Shown here: piece by piece, positions 22,660 to 33,816 of the stretch
Layout: every line of letters starts with the position of its first letter
Position numbering within the stretch: the first letter of the stretch is position 1
Assembly (NCBI RefSeq): GCF_945859685.1
Contig: NC_079147.1
Location: 302,868,485 to 302,932,484, forward strand
Length of the DNA stretch: 64,000 nucleotides
Direction: 5' to 3'
DNA from: Eupeodes corollae
Taxonomy: Eukaryota; Arthropoda; Insecta; Diptera; Syrphidae
Translations under genes and position numbers: made by a program
Notes under the pieces: model-generated
What the model was told of the DNA's origin: nothing
Database searches by the model: none
Seen by the model: the letters and a program-made list of their open reading frames with translations, nothing else

Positions 22660-23335
22660 ATGTTGAAGCCATGAAAAATTGTGTACAATGAAATCGCCCA
22701 TAACAACGATTTTAGTGTGACGAAACAATTCTTTGGATGGAATCTGACATAGAATCAAAACCATCAGAAGTTGTTAAAATTCAGGCTTCGATAAAGGAAG
22801 CAATAGTGAATGATTTGCTTATATACGGAAAATTTAAACCACATATAATGAAAAGAGGAATTGTTGCAAGGACCATATTGTGGTAAGAGCTGATAAGCAA
22901 CATCATTCCTAATGTAGATGGCTGGGAATGATTTTCGCTATCGTGGGATGAAAACAAACTTTTTATGGCCCCAATTGGAATATAAAGATGTGGATGATAC
23001 GAGGTTTGGACGGGACTTTCCAACTTGCGACATAGCTAACGAAAAAATGTGTGCGACAAATTCAATGGCCGTCTTATCTTACGTGGTGGCGATGCCAATT
23101 GTCCACCAAGATCATTTGATTTGACACCGTTGGACTTCTTCCTTTGGGGTTATTTGCAAGAAAAGTATACTTCGGTAAGGCAGGAATAATTCAAGGGATC
23201 GGGACCCATTTAGCTGATATTTTGTTCCATACATAATTGAACCATTTTAATGTTATCATAATATAATGAAATGACAGAAATTTTCTAAAAAATGTGTGTT
23301 TTATTCAAAATCCACATCGGCCTTTATAATTTAAC
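22660..23335 (+). pseudogene. mariner-type transposase C-terminal fragment
   Basis: The left part (22660-22900) is unassigned. From about 22920 the plus strand reads TNFLWPQLEYKDVDD, then after shifts the block that normally holds the second catalytic Asp (here GRDFPTCDIANE), RLISRGGDANCPPRSFDLTP in a shifted frame, and LDFFLWGYLQEKYTSV (about 23125-23180) with the D-x-x-W block. The layout is that of the mariner/DDE_3 family found at 41940-42830. The 3' flank to about 23335 contains the IHIGP-like tail that often follows the stop. Confidence 0.72.
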
Positions 23336-25345
23336 CACTCTTCACTTGTTCAAAAGTCAAGTTTCTGGTTATCATCCAATTAAACAAATTAGCATTTCCC
23401 ACCAACACTCCAAGAAAAAAAGAAGAGTGTCGATAATCGATTGAGTAAAACGAACGCAATCATTTCAATGTAAAAAGTCTTATTCGTTGACCTAATTCAT
23501 TTTCGTTACTCGTCGTCATATAATTAGTACCTGCTTATAGGTTTCCACCCAATCAATCAAATTTCACAACTTGAACACAAAACAAAAAATTAGAAAACAC
23601 AAAAATAATTTGAAAGGACTCTTCGTTCTCATATAGCATCTGCATCCATAAAAATATCTACAAGGCAAAACGTAGACATTCACCAATTTTTCTATCTTAT
23701 ATCGACCCCAGCTTCAGTCTGAGTCTTAAGCCTTAAAGTCAGACCCTCTACTTAAGTCGAATTATTTATTACCACACTTTTCGTCGATTTCTGGCATCGC
23801 GCGTCCTACAAAGGAATTCCAATTTTTAAGGAATGAAAGTCAGACACACAAAAAAAATCCTCGAATCAATTCGTCAGGTAATCACAGCTCACCCATCAGC
23901 GATATAACGAGGCGAAAACGGTATAGGACAACAAAACAGGAAGGTTTTCAAAAAACAACAACAAAGTAAGAAAAAAAGAATTGATAATAACATCGAAAAA
24001 CATTTGCATCATCATAGCCATAACTGATGGAAGAGCAAAACGCGATCCAGACCGACCGACCTCTTGCGGGCTCGTCCAACAGTCCATCTCTGTCTGGCTT
24101 ATGGGCATGATGGGATTTTTTTCATTTCGAAAAGTCGCGCAATCTCTAGGTATACAAGAGTTCCAACCCCCTTATTAAATTGATTGCCGTGTTATGAGGC
24201 TCTAATCATCGTCCTCTGAATATGATGCTGGCCTGACTAGCTAAGGCTTGTTGGCTTGGGCACCAGAGATCAACAAGCCCGCGCGCGCCGGCCGCACCAA
24301 ACCAACAACAGTCGTTATAATATAAAGTGGCTTGACGATGGTCTGTGTCCGATCGATCAGACGGTCGCGCCAGTCGCAGTTTATCCAGACGTAATTTTGT
24401 TGGTTATTATTATTAATTTTTTTCTTTTTTTTTTCTTTTTTTTTTCTTCAAACCTTTCAGCTGTTTGCCCTGCATATAAAGTCACTATGTATATTGGACA
24501 ATAGATTGGTGGTGATTATTTTTGTGAAAAAATTCTCTTTCATTTTTGTATGGAACTCGGTTTTGATATAAAGTTTGGACTCTCCTTTAAGCAAACTAAT
24601 AATTTTCTAGGAACGCCCTCGAAAGGAAACAAGGAATAAGGAAAAAGGTTCACAATGTGTCCAGTTGATGATGGGCTCTTGAAATCACTTCAAGGGTCCC
24701 TTTGTTGGTTCACTGCACAGTCTGTGATGCAAGAAGTAATATTTGTATTTTTATAAAAAAATCGGTGAATGGTTTTAAAAATAAAAGACTTTTGTGTTTC
24801 TTATTAGAATTCTGACTGACATTTGGCTTTTAATAGCTTTAATTCAATTCCGATTGTAAGACCTCTTGAATCACGTCAGATTAATGGGAAATTCTTAAAG
24901 ATTCAAGTTCAACTGGATGTAGATCATCCTATGCTTAGATGATTGCGCATTCAACAAACAAGCATTTCATAGACAGAGCGACTTGCTCCTTGTAATAAAT
25001 TCTGAAAGCAGCTCTTCAACTTACCCACTTTCTGACAAGGTTTTCTGTCAATATGATGACTTTTTAGGATCACCCTAAGTAGTTTTTTCATCTCCAAAAT
25101 TTTAATTACTAAATCAAATTGCAAATTTAAGAACGTCCAAGGCCAATGGTGGCACTGATGTTTCTAAATGCAGGACGTAATTAGGTTTATTGGAAACTTT
25201 TCTACTTCGTCTGATTTGGCATATCCCTCAAGCTTGCGCACCATCCAGCAAATTCAAGGCCGCAGTTGCTGGAGTCCCAATTCCGCCCTGGACTGTAACT
25301 TCACCTTAAGTAAGTGGTTTTTTAATATCTATATTTGGATTTGGG
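23336..25345. other. no gene recognised; possible regulatory DNA
   Basis: No ORF with a domain. 24180-24400 is GC-richer and contains a TATAAAG box (24322-24328) followed about 30 bp later by GATCAGACGGTCG, which has the layout of an arthropod core promoter but is weak evidence alone. A long T/C tract is at 24418-24448. Confidence 0.3.
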
Positions 25346-25349
25346 TTGA

Positions 25350-25685
25350 TCAAACAACGTAGATATTTGCACCGTAGCACAATAGTAATATTTTGATCTT
25401 TGTAGCTCTATTTTCGAGCCTTTCAATTCGATGAAAATCCAGCTGGTACCGAATCCCTACTATTTTTGGGTAAATTTGCAGTGGGTTGTTTTCTGGCATC
25501 AACTTACCAAGTTCCACGTTTATATTTTTTTGAAACATGTGCTGAAAACTATTTTTCCAGTACATCTTTGGGAGAAGGAACAAACACTTTATGTTGAAAG
25601 TTTCTTCAGATTCTGATACAAAACAAAAAATCTCTAAGAACATGTGGTCCGAAAAAGTTTTCGCAGCTACCTTAAAGTTCCTCAA
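25350..25685 (-). CDS. unrecognised 111-codon ORF
   Basis: Open minus frame from the ATG at 25685 to a stop at 25350. The C-terminal third has HRIERLENRATKIKI, a short charged helix-like stretch of the kind seen at the ends of LINE ORF1 coiled coils. I cannot name a family. It lies just 3' of the LINE-D fragment on the same strand but does not resemble the LINE-D C-terminus. Confidence 0.25.
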   Translation of the reverse strand: MRNFKVAAKTFSDHMFLEIFCFVSESEETFNIKCLFLLPKMYWKNSFQHMFQKNINVELGKLMPENNPLQIYPKIVGIRYQLDFHRIERLENRATKIKILLLCYGANIYVV

Positions 25686-25889
25686 TAGTGAATTCCAAGT
25701 CCCAGAATAAAACAGTAGTCTATATGACTGAACAGGTGTTTAAAGCTCTTACATTGAATGCGTCCCCTACCTTCAAAATCTTTTCGCCCTTTCCATCACA
25801 AACTTCATCTTTTGAACATAGGGTTAGAATATCTGATGCAGTACCACTCAACAAAATATGTTGCGTCAAGCCAATTACCTACAAGTAAC

Positions 25890-26372
25890 AAATAAGAAAC
25901 AGTATCGGAGACAAAACAGAGCCCTGGGGCACACCAGCATTTAAATTGTGGTTTTCAGACTTGGATCCATCCAATACTATTTGAATACAAAACCGAAGGC
26001 ACCCATTTTCGATCAGATAACCTTATATCAACCTCTTTCAAATTTTTCAGACATATCAAGCGCAATAATCCTACTTTTTCCAAAACCGATGAAATCACCT
26101 GCTTTGCTTTTCACTGAGATTAACTATGAGAGCAGCAGTGGGCCTTTTGGTGCGAAAGGTGTACTGCTAGTCATTAAGAAGCCTTCGGTCCTAGATATAT
26201 ACTTCTTTAACTCAGCGTTTTCATGACCATAAAAAGAAGAGACGTAAGTGCAATCGGTCGAAAATAATTAGAAGAAGAAGACGATTAGTATGGGCTGGAC
26301 AAATGCTTTTTTCTATCTGCTCAGAAAGAGACCAGAACACGATCGATGAAAAGGCTTACACAGTGGTTTTTC
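25890..26372 (-). pseudogene. LINE-D fragment (RT core), right part continues at 27809
   Basis: The plus-strand sequence GAGCCCTGGGGCACACCAGC (25918-25937) is identical to 60842-60861 of the minus-strand LINE-D copy; it encodes AGVPQGS on the minus strand. The match goes on through CAGACTTGGATCCATCCAA and the region before it (QVTLIENGCLRFCI-like) to 26372. At 26373 it is interrupted by LINE-E and resumes at 27809. Confidence 0.82.
26359..26372. repeat. 14-bp target site duplication, left copy
   Basis: CACAGTGGTTTTTC directly repeated at 27809-27822, flanking LINE-E. The sequence belongs to LINE-D (compare GCAGTGGTTTTGCC near 61343). Confidence 0.85.
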
Positions 26373-27808
26373 TCGTTTTTGAACGCTTCCTATAAAATCT
26401 TTACTGTGATTCTACTAAAGCGGCTGAACACCTGGATAGACTCGAATAATCTATTATGCGAGTCCCAAGCCGGATTCAGGTCGGGTTACTTAACCATTGA
26501 TCATATATTCGTTCTAGGGAGCATTGCTGAGTCTTTTTTGGAAAAAAAAAATAAAAAGCTATACACTTTTTTTGTGGATCTTAAGGCTGCATTTGACTAA
26601 TTGATCAAAATGCATTGATTTCCAAGTTGTTTGGATTCAGGATTCCGTTTAAGTTTAGAAGAGTTATTCAGAACTTTTACGCAGACACGAGAGCAGCGGT
26701 ATGGAATGGAAAGCAGGTATCTGAATGCTTTCAGACGCAGTCGGGAGTAAGACAAGGCTGTGCTTTCAGTCCTATCTTGTTCGCACTATTTATAAATGAC
26801 ATCACTGACGCATTACCAGGAGGTGTTAGATATGCTGGAGAGGTCATTTAAGCCTTACTCTTCGCAGATGATTTAGTCTTGCTGGCAAACCCACAGCAAT
26901 CCTTACAGCTTATGATAAATCGGCATTCGGAATACTGTAGACGATGGAGCTTGGTAGTGAACCTGAACAAGTCGAAAGTGATAGTTATCAAGAAAGGTGG
27001 AGGAAGGTTAAGCTCAAGTGAACAATGGTACTTCCACAATGAGAAGGAGTATATTTTACCCAAAACTTAAGTATGGAAAACACCTCACCGAAAAACTTAT
27101 TAAGGCTAAAACCGCGATTAACGTGGCATGGAAAGAATGTTTCAACAACAAAAACATTCTGCAAAGCAGTAAATATAAAGTTTTCGAAGCAGTATCCCAA
27201 TCAATCCAGTTTCACGCAGCCCAAGTGTGGGGAGCAAAGCAATTTGAGACTGTGGAAAAACTCCTACCGTAAACTACATGATAATATAAGAAACAGGTTT
27301 ATCTCCACAGTCTTCATAAAAACGTTGAAGCTTCAAGTCGATTACATTCTGAAAGTACTGAATATGCCCAACAATCGCTTACTAAAAAAACCATCTTTAC
27401 AAGCGATACAAAGCAAAACAGCAAGGGTTAAAGAGTGGATTGGGCTAGCAGAAGATACAGGTGTAACTTTAAATCTCAGTGAACAGAGTACATGGAAATC
27501 GTGGAAATTATGTTCACAGAACAGGCGTCCAGCTCACTTCAAGGGATGATCTATAGCAGGCTGAATTATAATCTTAATGAAAGAAACTACTTCCAAGCAA
27601 ATCTCCAACATGTTTCGGTTTAAAGGTGGACTGCTAAACATATATTTCGTTCCACATCGCGAAGATCTTCTACTGCTATGTGAGATTTGCAACATGGCTG
27701 AACGAGAAGATATTTTTCATTTTGTCGGAAGGTGTCCAGCCCTGCGAGAAACTAGTAGAGTCTTGTACAAATAATTGCAAGTAAATACAAAACTATCTAT
27801 CTATCTAT
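26373..27808 (+). mobile_element. LINE-E: 5'-truncated non-LTR retrotransposon with (ATCT)n tail
   Basis: 1436 bp between perfect 14-bp duplications. It starts inside the RT at SFLNASYKIF (normally ...SLLNASYKI), then KRLNTWIDSNNLLCESQAGF, YTFFVDLKAAFD (first catalytic Asp, 26557-26599), after a frameshift TQSGVRQGCAFSPILFALFIND (about 26735-26800), and in a shifted frame SLLFADDLVLLANP-like around 26853-26895, where the last catalytic box F-A-D-D is readable. Then NRHSEYCRRWSLVVNLNKSKV, KYGKHLTEKLIKAKTAINVAW, and a zinc-finger-like C-terminus CEICNMAEREDIFHFVGRC (about 27679-27735; C-x2-C...H-x4-C). The tail is ATCTATCTATCTATC-like (27793-27808). Clade not assigned. Confidence 0.9.
27577..27774 (+). 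pseudogene. LINE-E C-terminal zinc-finger-like segment
   Basis: Clean 65-codon frame ending in the stop at 27772-27774, 34 bp before the ATCT tail. It carries CEICN...HFVGRCP, a CCHC-like zinc-binding pattern found at the ends of many LINE ORF2 proteins, thought to bind the template RNA. Upstream coding is in other frames, so the whole is a pseudogene. Confidence 0.75.
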
Positions 27809-28150
27809 CACAGTGGTTTTTCCAGCGTTGATGAACGCCTTTTCGCTTTCGAATTTGTGTGTGTTAAAATGTTTTAGAGGACTTTTGCTGCATTTCTGAT
27901 GGGAAAGAAGATTGGTCTCATCAAGTAAAAATTTTGGCAGCGTTGAAATCTTGCCGAAACACAAAGCAAAGAGATAGAACCGTTTTAACATAATTCTTTA
28001 ATGCCTTCGAGTTATTCCAGTTTTGTACCGTAATTTTTGATCATGCCCAAATTTGGTGAGTCGAAAATAGTCGTTGCATGCCTTACTGGCTCGCTTGAAC
28101 TTTTAACTCTATAACTTCCTCCAAAAGGTTGTTAGGGCTTAAGTCGAATA
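27809..28150 (-). pseudogene. LINE-D continuation after LINE-E
   Basis: From the duplicated CACAGTGGTTTTTC the sequence follows the LINE-D region at 61335-61560: minus-strand frame with FINAGKTTV (compare LNAGKTTA), then NLLSHQKCSKSPLK and KRFYLFALCFGK, and near 28095 a KRASKACN block like the linker at 21750. Strongly eroded. Its end near 28150 is approximate. Confidence 0.65.
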
Positions 28151-30650
28151 ACTTGGGACACAAAAAAGTGAAGAATAGATATTAATACAGTCAGAGAAGA
28201 TCATTCTTTCTTTTTGAAATGTATAAGGAGTTATTTTCGTAATCTTGTCCAACCTACTGTATGATCATAGATCTTCGTCATTTTCGTCATCTTCTTCGTT
28301 CTACATCTGTGGGTTCTTAGTCATCATCTCGTTATAATATTTCCATGGGAGTTATGCGGCGAAGAGAAATCTTCACCTCACGACGACCATCACCGCCATC
28401 ATCATCATCATCGTGATCCGCTCTGGTCTTCTTGTTGATTGCAACAAGTCATTATCTTATACCGAGACGATGATGATGCGATGAAGCCCAGGTTGTATAA
28501 GGGTTCTCTGGAAGGTTGGTAACGTCCCCGTAGCTATGGCATAGCAATTTGCCAAGAGTTTGGCTCTCTGGATCTTTTATTATAAAATTTGTATTTTCTG
28601 TTCTTTTTTTTATCAAAGTACACAGACCCCGTTTTGTTGCAGAGTAAACAATGATTTGCTTGAGATGTGTAATTTTCCAGTATTATTATTCCCACTTTTT
28701 CCGGCCGGCCGGTCGCGATCATAATACCAAGACCAAGACCTGAACCAGAACCAAGCGAAAGAACGACCTACCGTCATGTCAGACTCCCAACAACATCAGG
28801 AAAACCTTTTCAAGCATTTCCAAAAGCGACTCAGAGTCAGAGGCAGTCCTTCAAAATGTAGGGGTATCTATAAGAAAGTGCATCACAATCGTGTGCAACA
28901 AATTCAGTTGTCAGCAACTGCAACAAGTCTTAGCTCTTATTTCTTTAACCTTTTACAGCCCAAGCTTCAGAAGCCAAGTAAGAAAAAATATGCAACCATT
29001 TTATTTGCTTTTTGTTCCTCCAGTTTAGTTGTTAAATTATTAATTTTTCGGTCTGTGAACCTGATATTGAATCTTCTGAATTTGTATGTTAACTTTAGTC
29101 TCTGGCACACGCCCACTTTTTTTGATGTTGAAAAGGTTGGTGGTGGATAGTGGCGTGGGGCTGGTTCTCGATTTTCGGTTTTCCGTTCTCGGTGCTGGTG
29201 GTGCAAACGAGGCCTTTCATTTCGGGGGCTTGATGCCTGTAATTAAAAATCAACTCAACAAGGTTATCAATGACTTTTCATATTTCGAGTTAACCCAAGA
29301 ATGGTCTTTTGTGTTTTGTTCTTCATTTTGTATATCTTTTTTTTGTGAAGCTGAAGAAAGTATGTAATTTGAAAGAATTCTTGAGTTTGGGGTTTTGAGT
29401 GATGGATGACATTTATGGATGGAAACAAAAAATGGGCGGTCAAGCGTGTGGTTCATTAAAATCGCAAATGTTATTTCGTTCAAAAGTTTCGCCTTTTTGG
29501 ATTGCATGGCATCATCGCACGGCGATGTGTCAAAAATCCAGATCGTTGTTTCTTGTGAAAAGCAATCAAAATATCAATTCATGGTTGGGTTTTATCTTCT
29601 GTCAGGATCTTTTTTTGAGATGATGAGCAGGTGATTGTTTTTAAGCGATTGTGAGACAGAGCAGCTTTCATTTCCAACAGAGTCGTAATCGAACGAAGAA
29701 AGGATAAGATCAGTTGAAGTATCTTTTTCTGATTACATGTTTTTTTTTGAGGAATTTCATCAAAAAGGTTGGAAACAGTCATATTTCAAAATACTTGTTT
29801 TCTTATTCTACAAAGGTTCCTCCCTGATGAGTATCCTTTTTTAAATTTTAAGGAAATGTAATGAAAAAGTATGAAATCAAATCATCGATCACAGATTGAT
29901 CATCTATCAAAACATTATTTCGGGACTTACATCATCTTACATACGATGCTGCTGTTGAACTATTCATCATTTGGAAGGTCTTTTGTCTAATTTTTGTTAA
30001 GGATTATCAATCATTGGTCATGGAAAATGGGTGCGATTTTACTATTATTTTTATACAGCAGCATAAGGGATACTAAGATCAAGGACAATACTCGTATACT
30101 GTATGCCTTTCAATTTTTTAATGGTGTCAGAATTTATATTGTTAGACAAATAGCTAGGTTTGAGATGGATCATTCTGGTCTCATGGGAATTCGTTTTTCA
30201 TGTTTAGTAGATGACCAGAGTACCGAACAAAATGTAATTTGTTTGCATAGGATAATTCATTATTTTTGACGTTTGGTCCTTGTGAAATAAAAGCCGTATT
30301 TTTATACACTCACAATTCTGAAAAATATTTTGTTTTTTTTAGTATTTATGGGAAGTGATTTGAGGCTTTAGAAATGTACGGAGGATGTTTCATATATTTC
30401 TGGTCTTAGTAAAATTGTAATATTTGTAGTGCTTTTTGACATTTTTGCACATTTAACACGATTTATTTGAATTTTTAAATATTGGTACAACGAATTTAGT
30501 CTCCAAAGATCTTCACTCAGCAACAAAGTTAGAGGATTTTTTGAAGCTCCAAATAATTGAGAAAGTTTTGATTTGACATTTAGTGACTTCTTCTTATTCA
30601 CAAATTTAAAAAATAAATGCAGAGGACAACATTTGAAAAGAAACTGAAAA
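28151..30650. other. no gene recognised
   Basis: Several ORFs up to 124 codons (28776-29150 plus) but none with a recognisable domain and none with clear codon-like composition. 28260-28800 is GC-richer, with ATC-type trinucleotide runs near 28395-28415 and TTCCGGCCGGCCGGTCGCGA at about 28700, and could be regulatory. Confidence 0.4.
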
Positions 30651-30659
30651 AAAAATTGT

Positions 30660-31117
30660 GAATTCGAATATTAAAACTAACAAATAAGGATTTAACTCCA
30701 AAACAATTTTTGACATCTACGGGACGAAAATAACGTTTGTGACATCTGGTAAAATATTAAGAAACATCGAATTGACAGTTTTATGTTCAAAAATTAAAAA
30801 TATTGGATTTAAACTAATTTCATTTCATAGAAAATAGTGTTGGCAGTCAAATTTTTATAAAAATCCAACACCCCTTTTTGTATACAAAATAAAATCTAAA
30901 AAAACCAGCATGTATATACGTAAAATTGGGAAAAATTGATATTTGAGTTCCGATATCTCATGAATAAATGAAAGCATCAAACTGATTTCATTCTGTTTAA
31001 ATTTTATTGTTAACATAAGAAATTGTTCTTAGAAAAATATAATTTGTATTTGATTATAAGAGAAATACAAACATTTCAATTTTTAAAAATTGGGTTTCGA
31101 CTAACAAAAATAGATTT
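30660..31117 (+). repeat. Rpt-1 copy 2, left part (split by the foldback element)
   Basis: TTAACTCCAAAACAATTTTT, ATCGAATTGACAGTTTTATG and AAAATCCAACACCCCTTTTT are collinear with 3005-3400 of copy 1 and 54320-54960 of copy 3. It ends at about 31117, where the foldback element begins, and the remaining 3' part lies at 34561-34815. Confidence 0.75.
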
Positions 31118-31129
31118 TCGCGTTTTTAT

Positions 31130-31475
31130 TTTCAGTGGGACTTATTTCGTTTTGAGTGGGAATAAATTCGTTTTGTAAAGTGGGAGTTATTTCATAGACC
31201 CATAAATTTACGAAATAAATCCCACTTTTAAAAACGAAATAAGTCCCACCAAAAATTGCTTAAAAAATGAAATAACTCCCACGAAATAAGTCCCACTTTT
31301 GAAAACGAAATAAGTCCCACCAAAATGAAATGTTTAAAAATGTACTTGAAATGAAAATAACTCCCACTCAAAATGAAACAACTCCCCCTTGAATAATATA
31401 TTTCTTAAATGAATTAAGGCCCATTTTCATAAACGAAATAAGTCCCAATAGTAACAACGTTTGGATTCGTAAATG
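31130..31475 (+). repeat. left outer motif array of the foldback element
   Basis: More than ten copies of GGGACTTATTTCG-type units or their complements (CGAAATAAGTCCC) with spacing about 20-45 bp. The array switches orientation near 31205, i.e. it is itself locally palindromic. Variants fall in classes: GACTTATTTCG, GAGTTATTTCATAGACCC, GAATAAATTCG. Confidence 0.85.
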
Positions 31476-32009
31476 GATTAAGTACAGATCAATTGTTCTT
31501 ATTATTAAGATGGAAACCGTTTCAGAAGGACCATCAGATTAAAATTATCGGCCTTTATAAATGGCTTGAATATCCAGTGCATGGTAGACGGTGTTATAGG
31601 TTTAACGCGGCATTGGGATTAGTTGTATTTTGTAATGATGATATTAGAAAACATGGAACACGAATTCCAATTTCCTACTAAAAATATAGTTACGTCAACA
31701 ACTTTTTTTAATATTGTTTTTCCAGTAGCTAAGTTCAGTATCTATTTGTACACATTTCTTTAAAGTCTTTTTTACTATAGTAAGTTTAAAGTAATTAATA
31801 ATAAAAAAAGGAGAGCCATGAGAGATAAGGACAAAAAATTATGGTTGTCCCTTTTACGAAATGTCTAATATATAACTTTTTGCATAAGAAAAAATGAGCA
31901 ATAAGGCCATAATGGCCTTATATTTCATGGCTCTATCGCACCCCTCCATACAAAAATTATTTATTTATCAGATAAATGTTTTTTGCCACACTACCATTGC
32001 CAACAAATA

Positions 32010-32405
32010 TTGAGCATTCACTTAAAATGCAAAATTATGAAAATGAAATAAGTTCCACTTAAAATGAAATAAATCCCTCCAAAATATAAATTTAGGGGTA
32101 TGAAATAACGCCTACTTTACAGAACGAATTTATTCCCACTCAAAACGAAATAAGTCCCACTTGAAATAAAAACGCGTAACGAAATAAGTCCCACCAATTG
32201 ACGAAATAAGTCCCACTTTAAAAACGAAATAACTCCCACTTTCAAAATAGCAATTTTTGGTGGGACTTATTTCGTTTTTAAAAGTGAGACTTATTTCGTG
32301 GGAGTTATTTCATAGACCCAAATTTATATTTTGGTGGCATTTATTTCGTTTTAAGTGGGACTTATTTCATTTTCATAATTTTGCATTTTAAGTGAATGCT
32401 TGATA
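32010..32405. repeat. internal palindromic motif array
   Basis: A second array of the same motif, palindromic about a centre near 32240: the left flank GCAAAATTATGAAAATGAAA (about 32030) is the complement of TTTCATTTTCATAATTTTGC near 32368-32387, and ACTTAAAATG / CATTTTAAGTG pair outside it. In addition CACTTGAAATAAAAACGCG (about 32158) is complementary to the outermost left end CGCGTTTTTATTTTCAGTG (31118-31136). Confidence 0.75.
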
Positions 32406-32603
32406 ATTTTTGCCATTATTTGTTGCTCTTCACGTTATTTTTCATTGAATTTCATAATGTTCTTTTTGTTGCTTTTTAAAAAAAATGTATTGAATTGTAG
32501 AATATGCTTTCGAAAAGTTCCGTTATTTCCTGCTCTTTACGAAATGAATGGTATTGTTTCAAATTTGTTGTATTAGTTAAGTTTGTGAATTTCAATAGTG
32601 AAC

Positions 32604-32945
32604 ATGAGTGTGACATACGAAATAATTGCAGGGAAGAGGAATAACATCAAGCTTCTTTATATTTTTTTTTGAGAAACAATTATATATTAAAAAGTGCACT
32701 AAATTTAAAAAACATTTTTATGTTTGTTATGTAAAGGATTGTCCATCACGAATAATGTTATCTGGAAGCGAGTGCATTTAAGCAAAAAATTATAAAGGGC
32801 AGAATCACGATAATCAAGGGGCTCTGTACAAAGTACTAAAATTTTTAAATAATGTAAAAACAAAATGCCAACGTCTTAATGAAAAGCCAACTGAAAACAA
32901 TTGCGCTGGAAGTATCCGCAATATTTTTGTGAATACTAGCATGGA
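32604..32945 (+). pseudogene. MULE transposase exon 1 remnant with FLYWCH-type zinc finger
   Basis: From the ATG at 32604 the frame reads SVTYEIIAGKRNNIKLLY, then a frameshift, then EKQLYIKKCTKFKK and YVCYVKDCPSRIML, then a shift to GQNHDNQGALYKVLKFL and on to a stop at 32945. The C-x4-C ... N-H-D pattern with an upstream aromatic/basic stretch fits a FLYWCH zinc finger, the N-terminal DNA-binding domain of many insect Mutator-like transposases. GTAAGTTTC at 32947 and TTTGCAG ending at 33008 look like splice sites of a short intron of about 62 bp, between this part and the MULE part. Confidence 0.65.
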
Positions 32946-33008
32946 GTAAGTTTCACCCATATGATAATTATTATTTATTAAGTAGGTACTTAATAAAGTC
33001 TTTGCAGA

Positions 33009-33430
33009 AATCAAAACGAAAGCAAAAATATTGTCTTTGAGAAAATACAGCGGAGTTTCCAGTATATTGCGAATACAAATTTTAAAAATTTTCCCAAAAC
33101 ACCGGCAGAAGTGCAGGAAGTTTTATAAGACGAAGCAGTTTATGATAAATTCGGTTATTCCAAATTAAATGGAAATAAACAATAGCAGTTTTTCAACATA
33201 TGCTACCAAGAAAAAGACTTTGCATATTGCGTTTTTTTGTTCCGAAAGAACTGTTGAACTGATAAAAGAATGCATTCCTGTTAATTCGAAAAGAAACATT
33301 TTAATTCTGTACTTCCTCGGGGAAGCTTTAAACAACTATTAATCTTACATTGTGAATTAATTTTATTCATAACTAAAAGTTATATACAAAGGAGCATTAT
33401 TGATCTGTTACAAGCTACTTTTATAACAGA
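33009..33430 (+). pseudogene. MULE transposase, N-terminal half of the catalytic domain
   Basis: After the putative intron the frame reads NIVFEKIQRSFQYI, PKTPAEVQEVL, DEAVYDKFGYSKLNGN, YQEKDFAYCVF, then in shifted frames RTVELIKECIPVNSKRNIL and PRGSFKQLLILHCE (about 33318-33358). The order (…R-N-x-L-x-D-G-T-F then G-x-F-x-Q-L-L-x-x-H) is that of Mutator-like transposases, but the segment carrying the first catalytic Asp (…DGTFK…) is deleted or lost. Stops (33127 region, 33184 region) and shifts make it inactive. The second catalytic half is not found in the loop. Confidence 0.65.
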
Positions 33431-33438
33431 AAGCAGAT

Positions 33439-33816
33439 ATGATTTCGAAATGCAACAATGATCTTTTACAAGGTACTATAACTCCTTCTAAATTCCTTGA
33501 CCAACTGGTGTTATCAAAAAATAATTTAATTGCACAAATGGATCTTTTTGAAGAATTATCATATTTGGAAGAGGACATTGAAGACGAGTCGTTAAACCAT
33601 ATTGAAACCAACCAGAATATAATTAATAATAATATGTGTGTGATTTGTTTCATAAAGCAGCCAAATATCTTATTTTTTCCTTGTAAGCACTTCGAAATTT
33701 TCAGTGAATGCTGTCTTACAATGCGAACTCACAAAATTTATCAAACCAGTAAACTAGTATGTAAATTCGTCGTACAGAAGTTCATGAAACCCTTCAAATA
33801 TTTATCTGATAAATAA
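33439..33816 (+). CDS. RING-like ORF inside the foldback element
   Basis: Uninterrupted 125-codon frame. An acidic region (YLEEDIEDESLNHIE, about residues 46-60) is followed by a RING-HC-like pattern: CVIC (about 67-70), PCKHF (about 81-85), SECC (about 89-92), and where the last C-P-x-C pair would be, only CKFVV, so zinc ligand pair four is degenerate. A RING coordinates two zinc ions and usually acts as a ubiquitin E3 ligase. It may be the C-terminal end of the transposase polypeptide or a separate cargo gene; the stop lies just inside the right arm (arm starts about 33790). The ORF being open while the transposase is broken is notable, but 125 codons may be chance. I infer, not know, any ligase role. 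Confidence 0.55.
   Translation: MISKCNNDLLQGTITPSKFLDQLVLSKNNLIAQMDLFEELSYLEEDIEDESLNHIETNQNIINNNMCVICFIKQPNILFFPCKHFEIFSECCLTMRTHKIYQTSKLVCKFVVQKFMKPFKYLSDK

Noticed and set aside
24322..24360. TATA-box promoter
   Set aside because: Box and spacing are suggestive but no ORF or known gene follows, and such words are common in AT-rich DNA.
28776..29150. 124-codon ORF as a host exon
   Set aside because: Composition changes midway, the second half is Phe/Leu-rich and AT-driven, and no domain is visible.
31493..31681. Separate gene in the left foldback arm
   Set aside because: The same ORF occurs in the right arm (34022-34276) because the arms are inverted copies. There is no independent support for coding.
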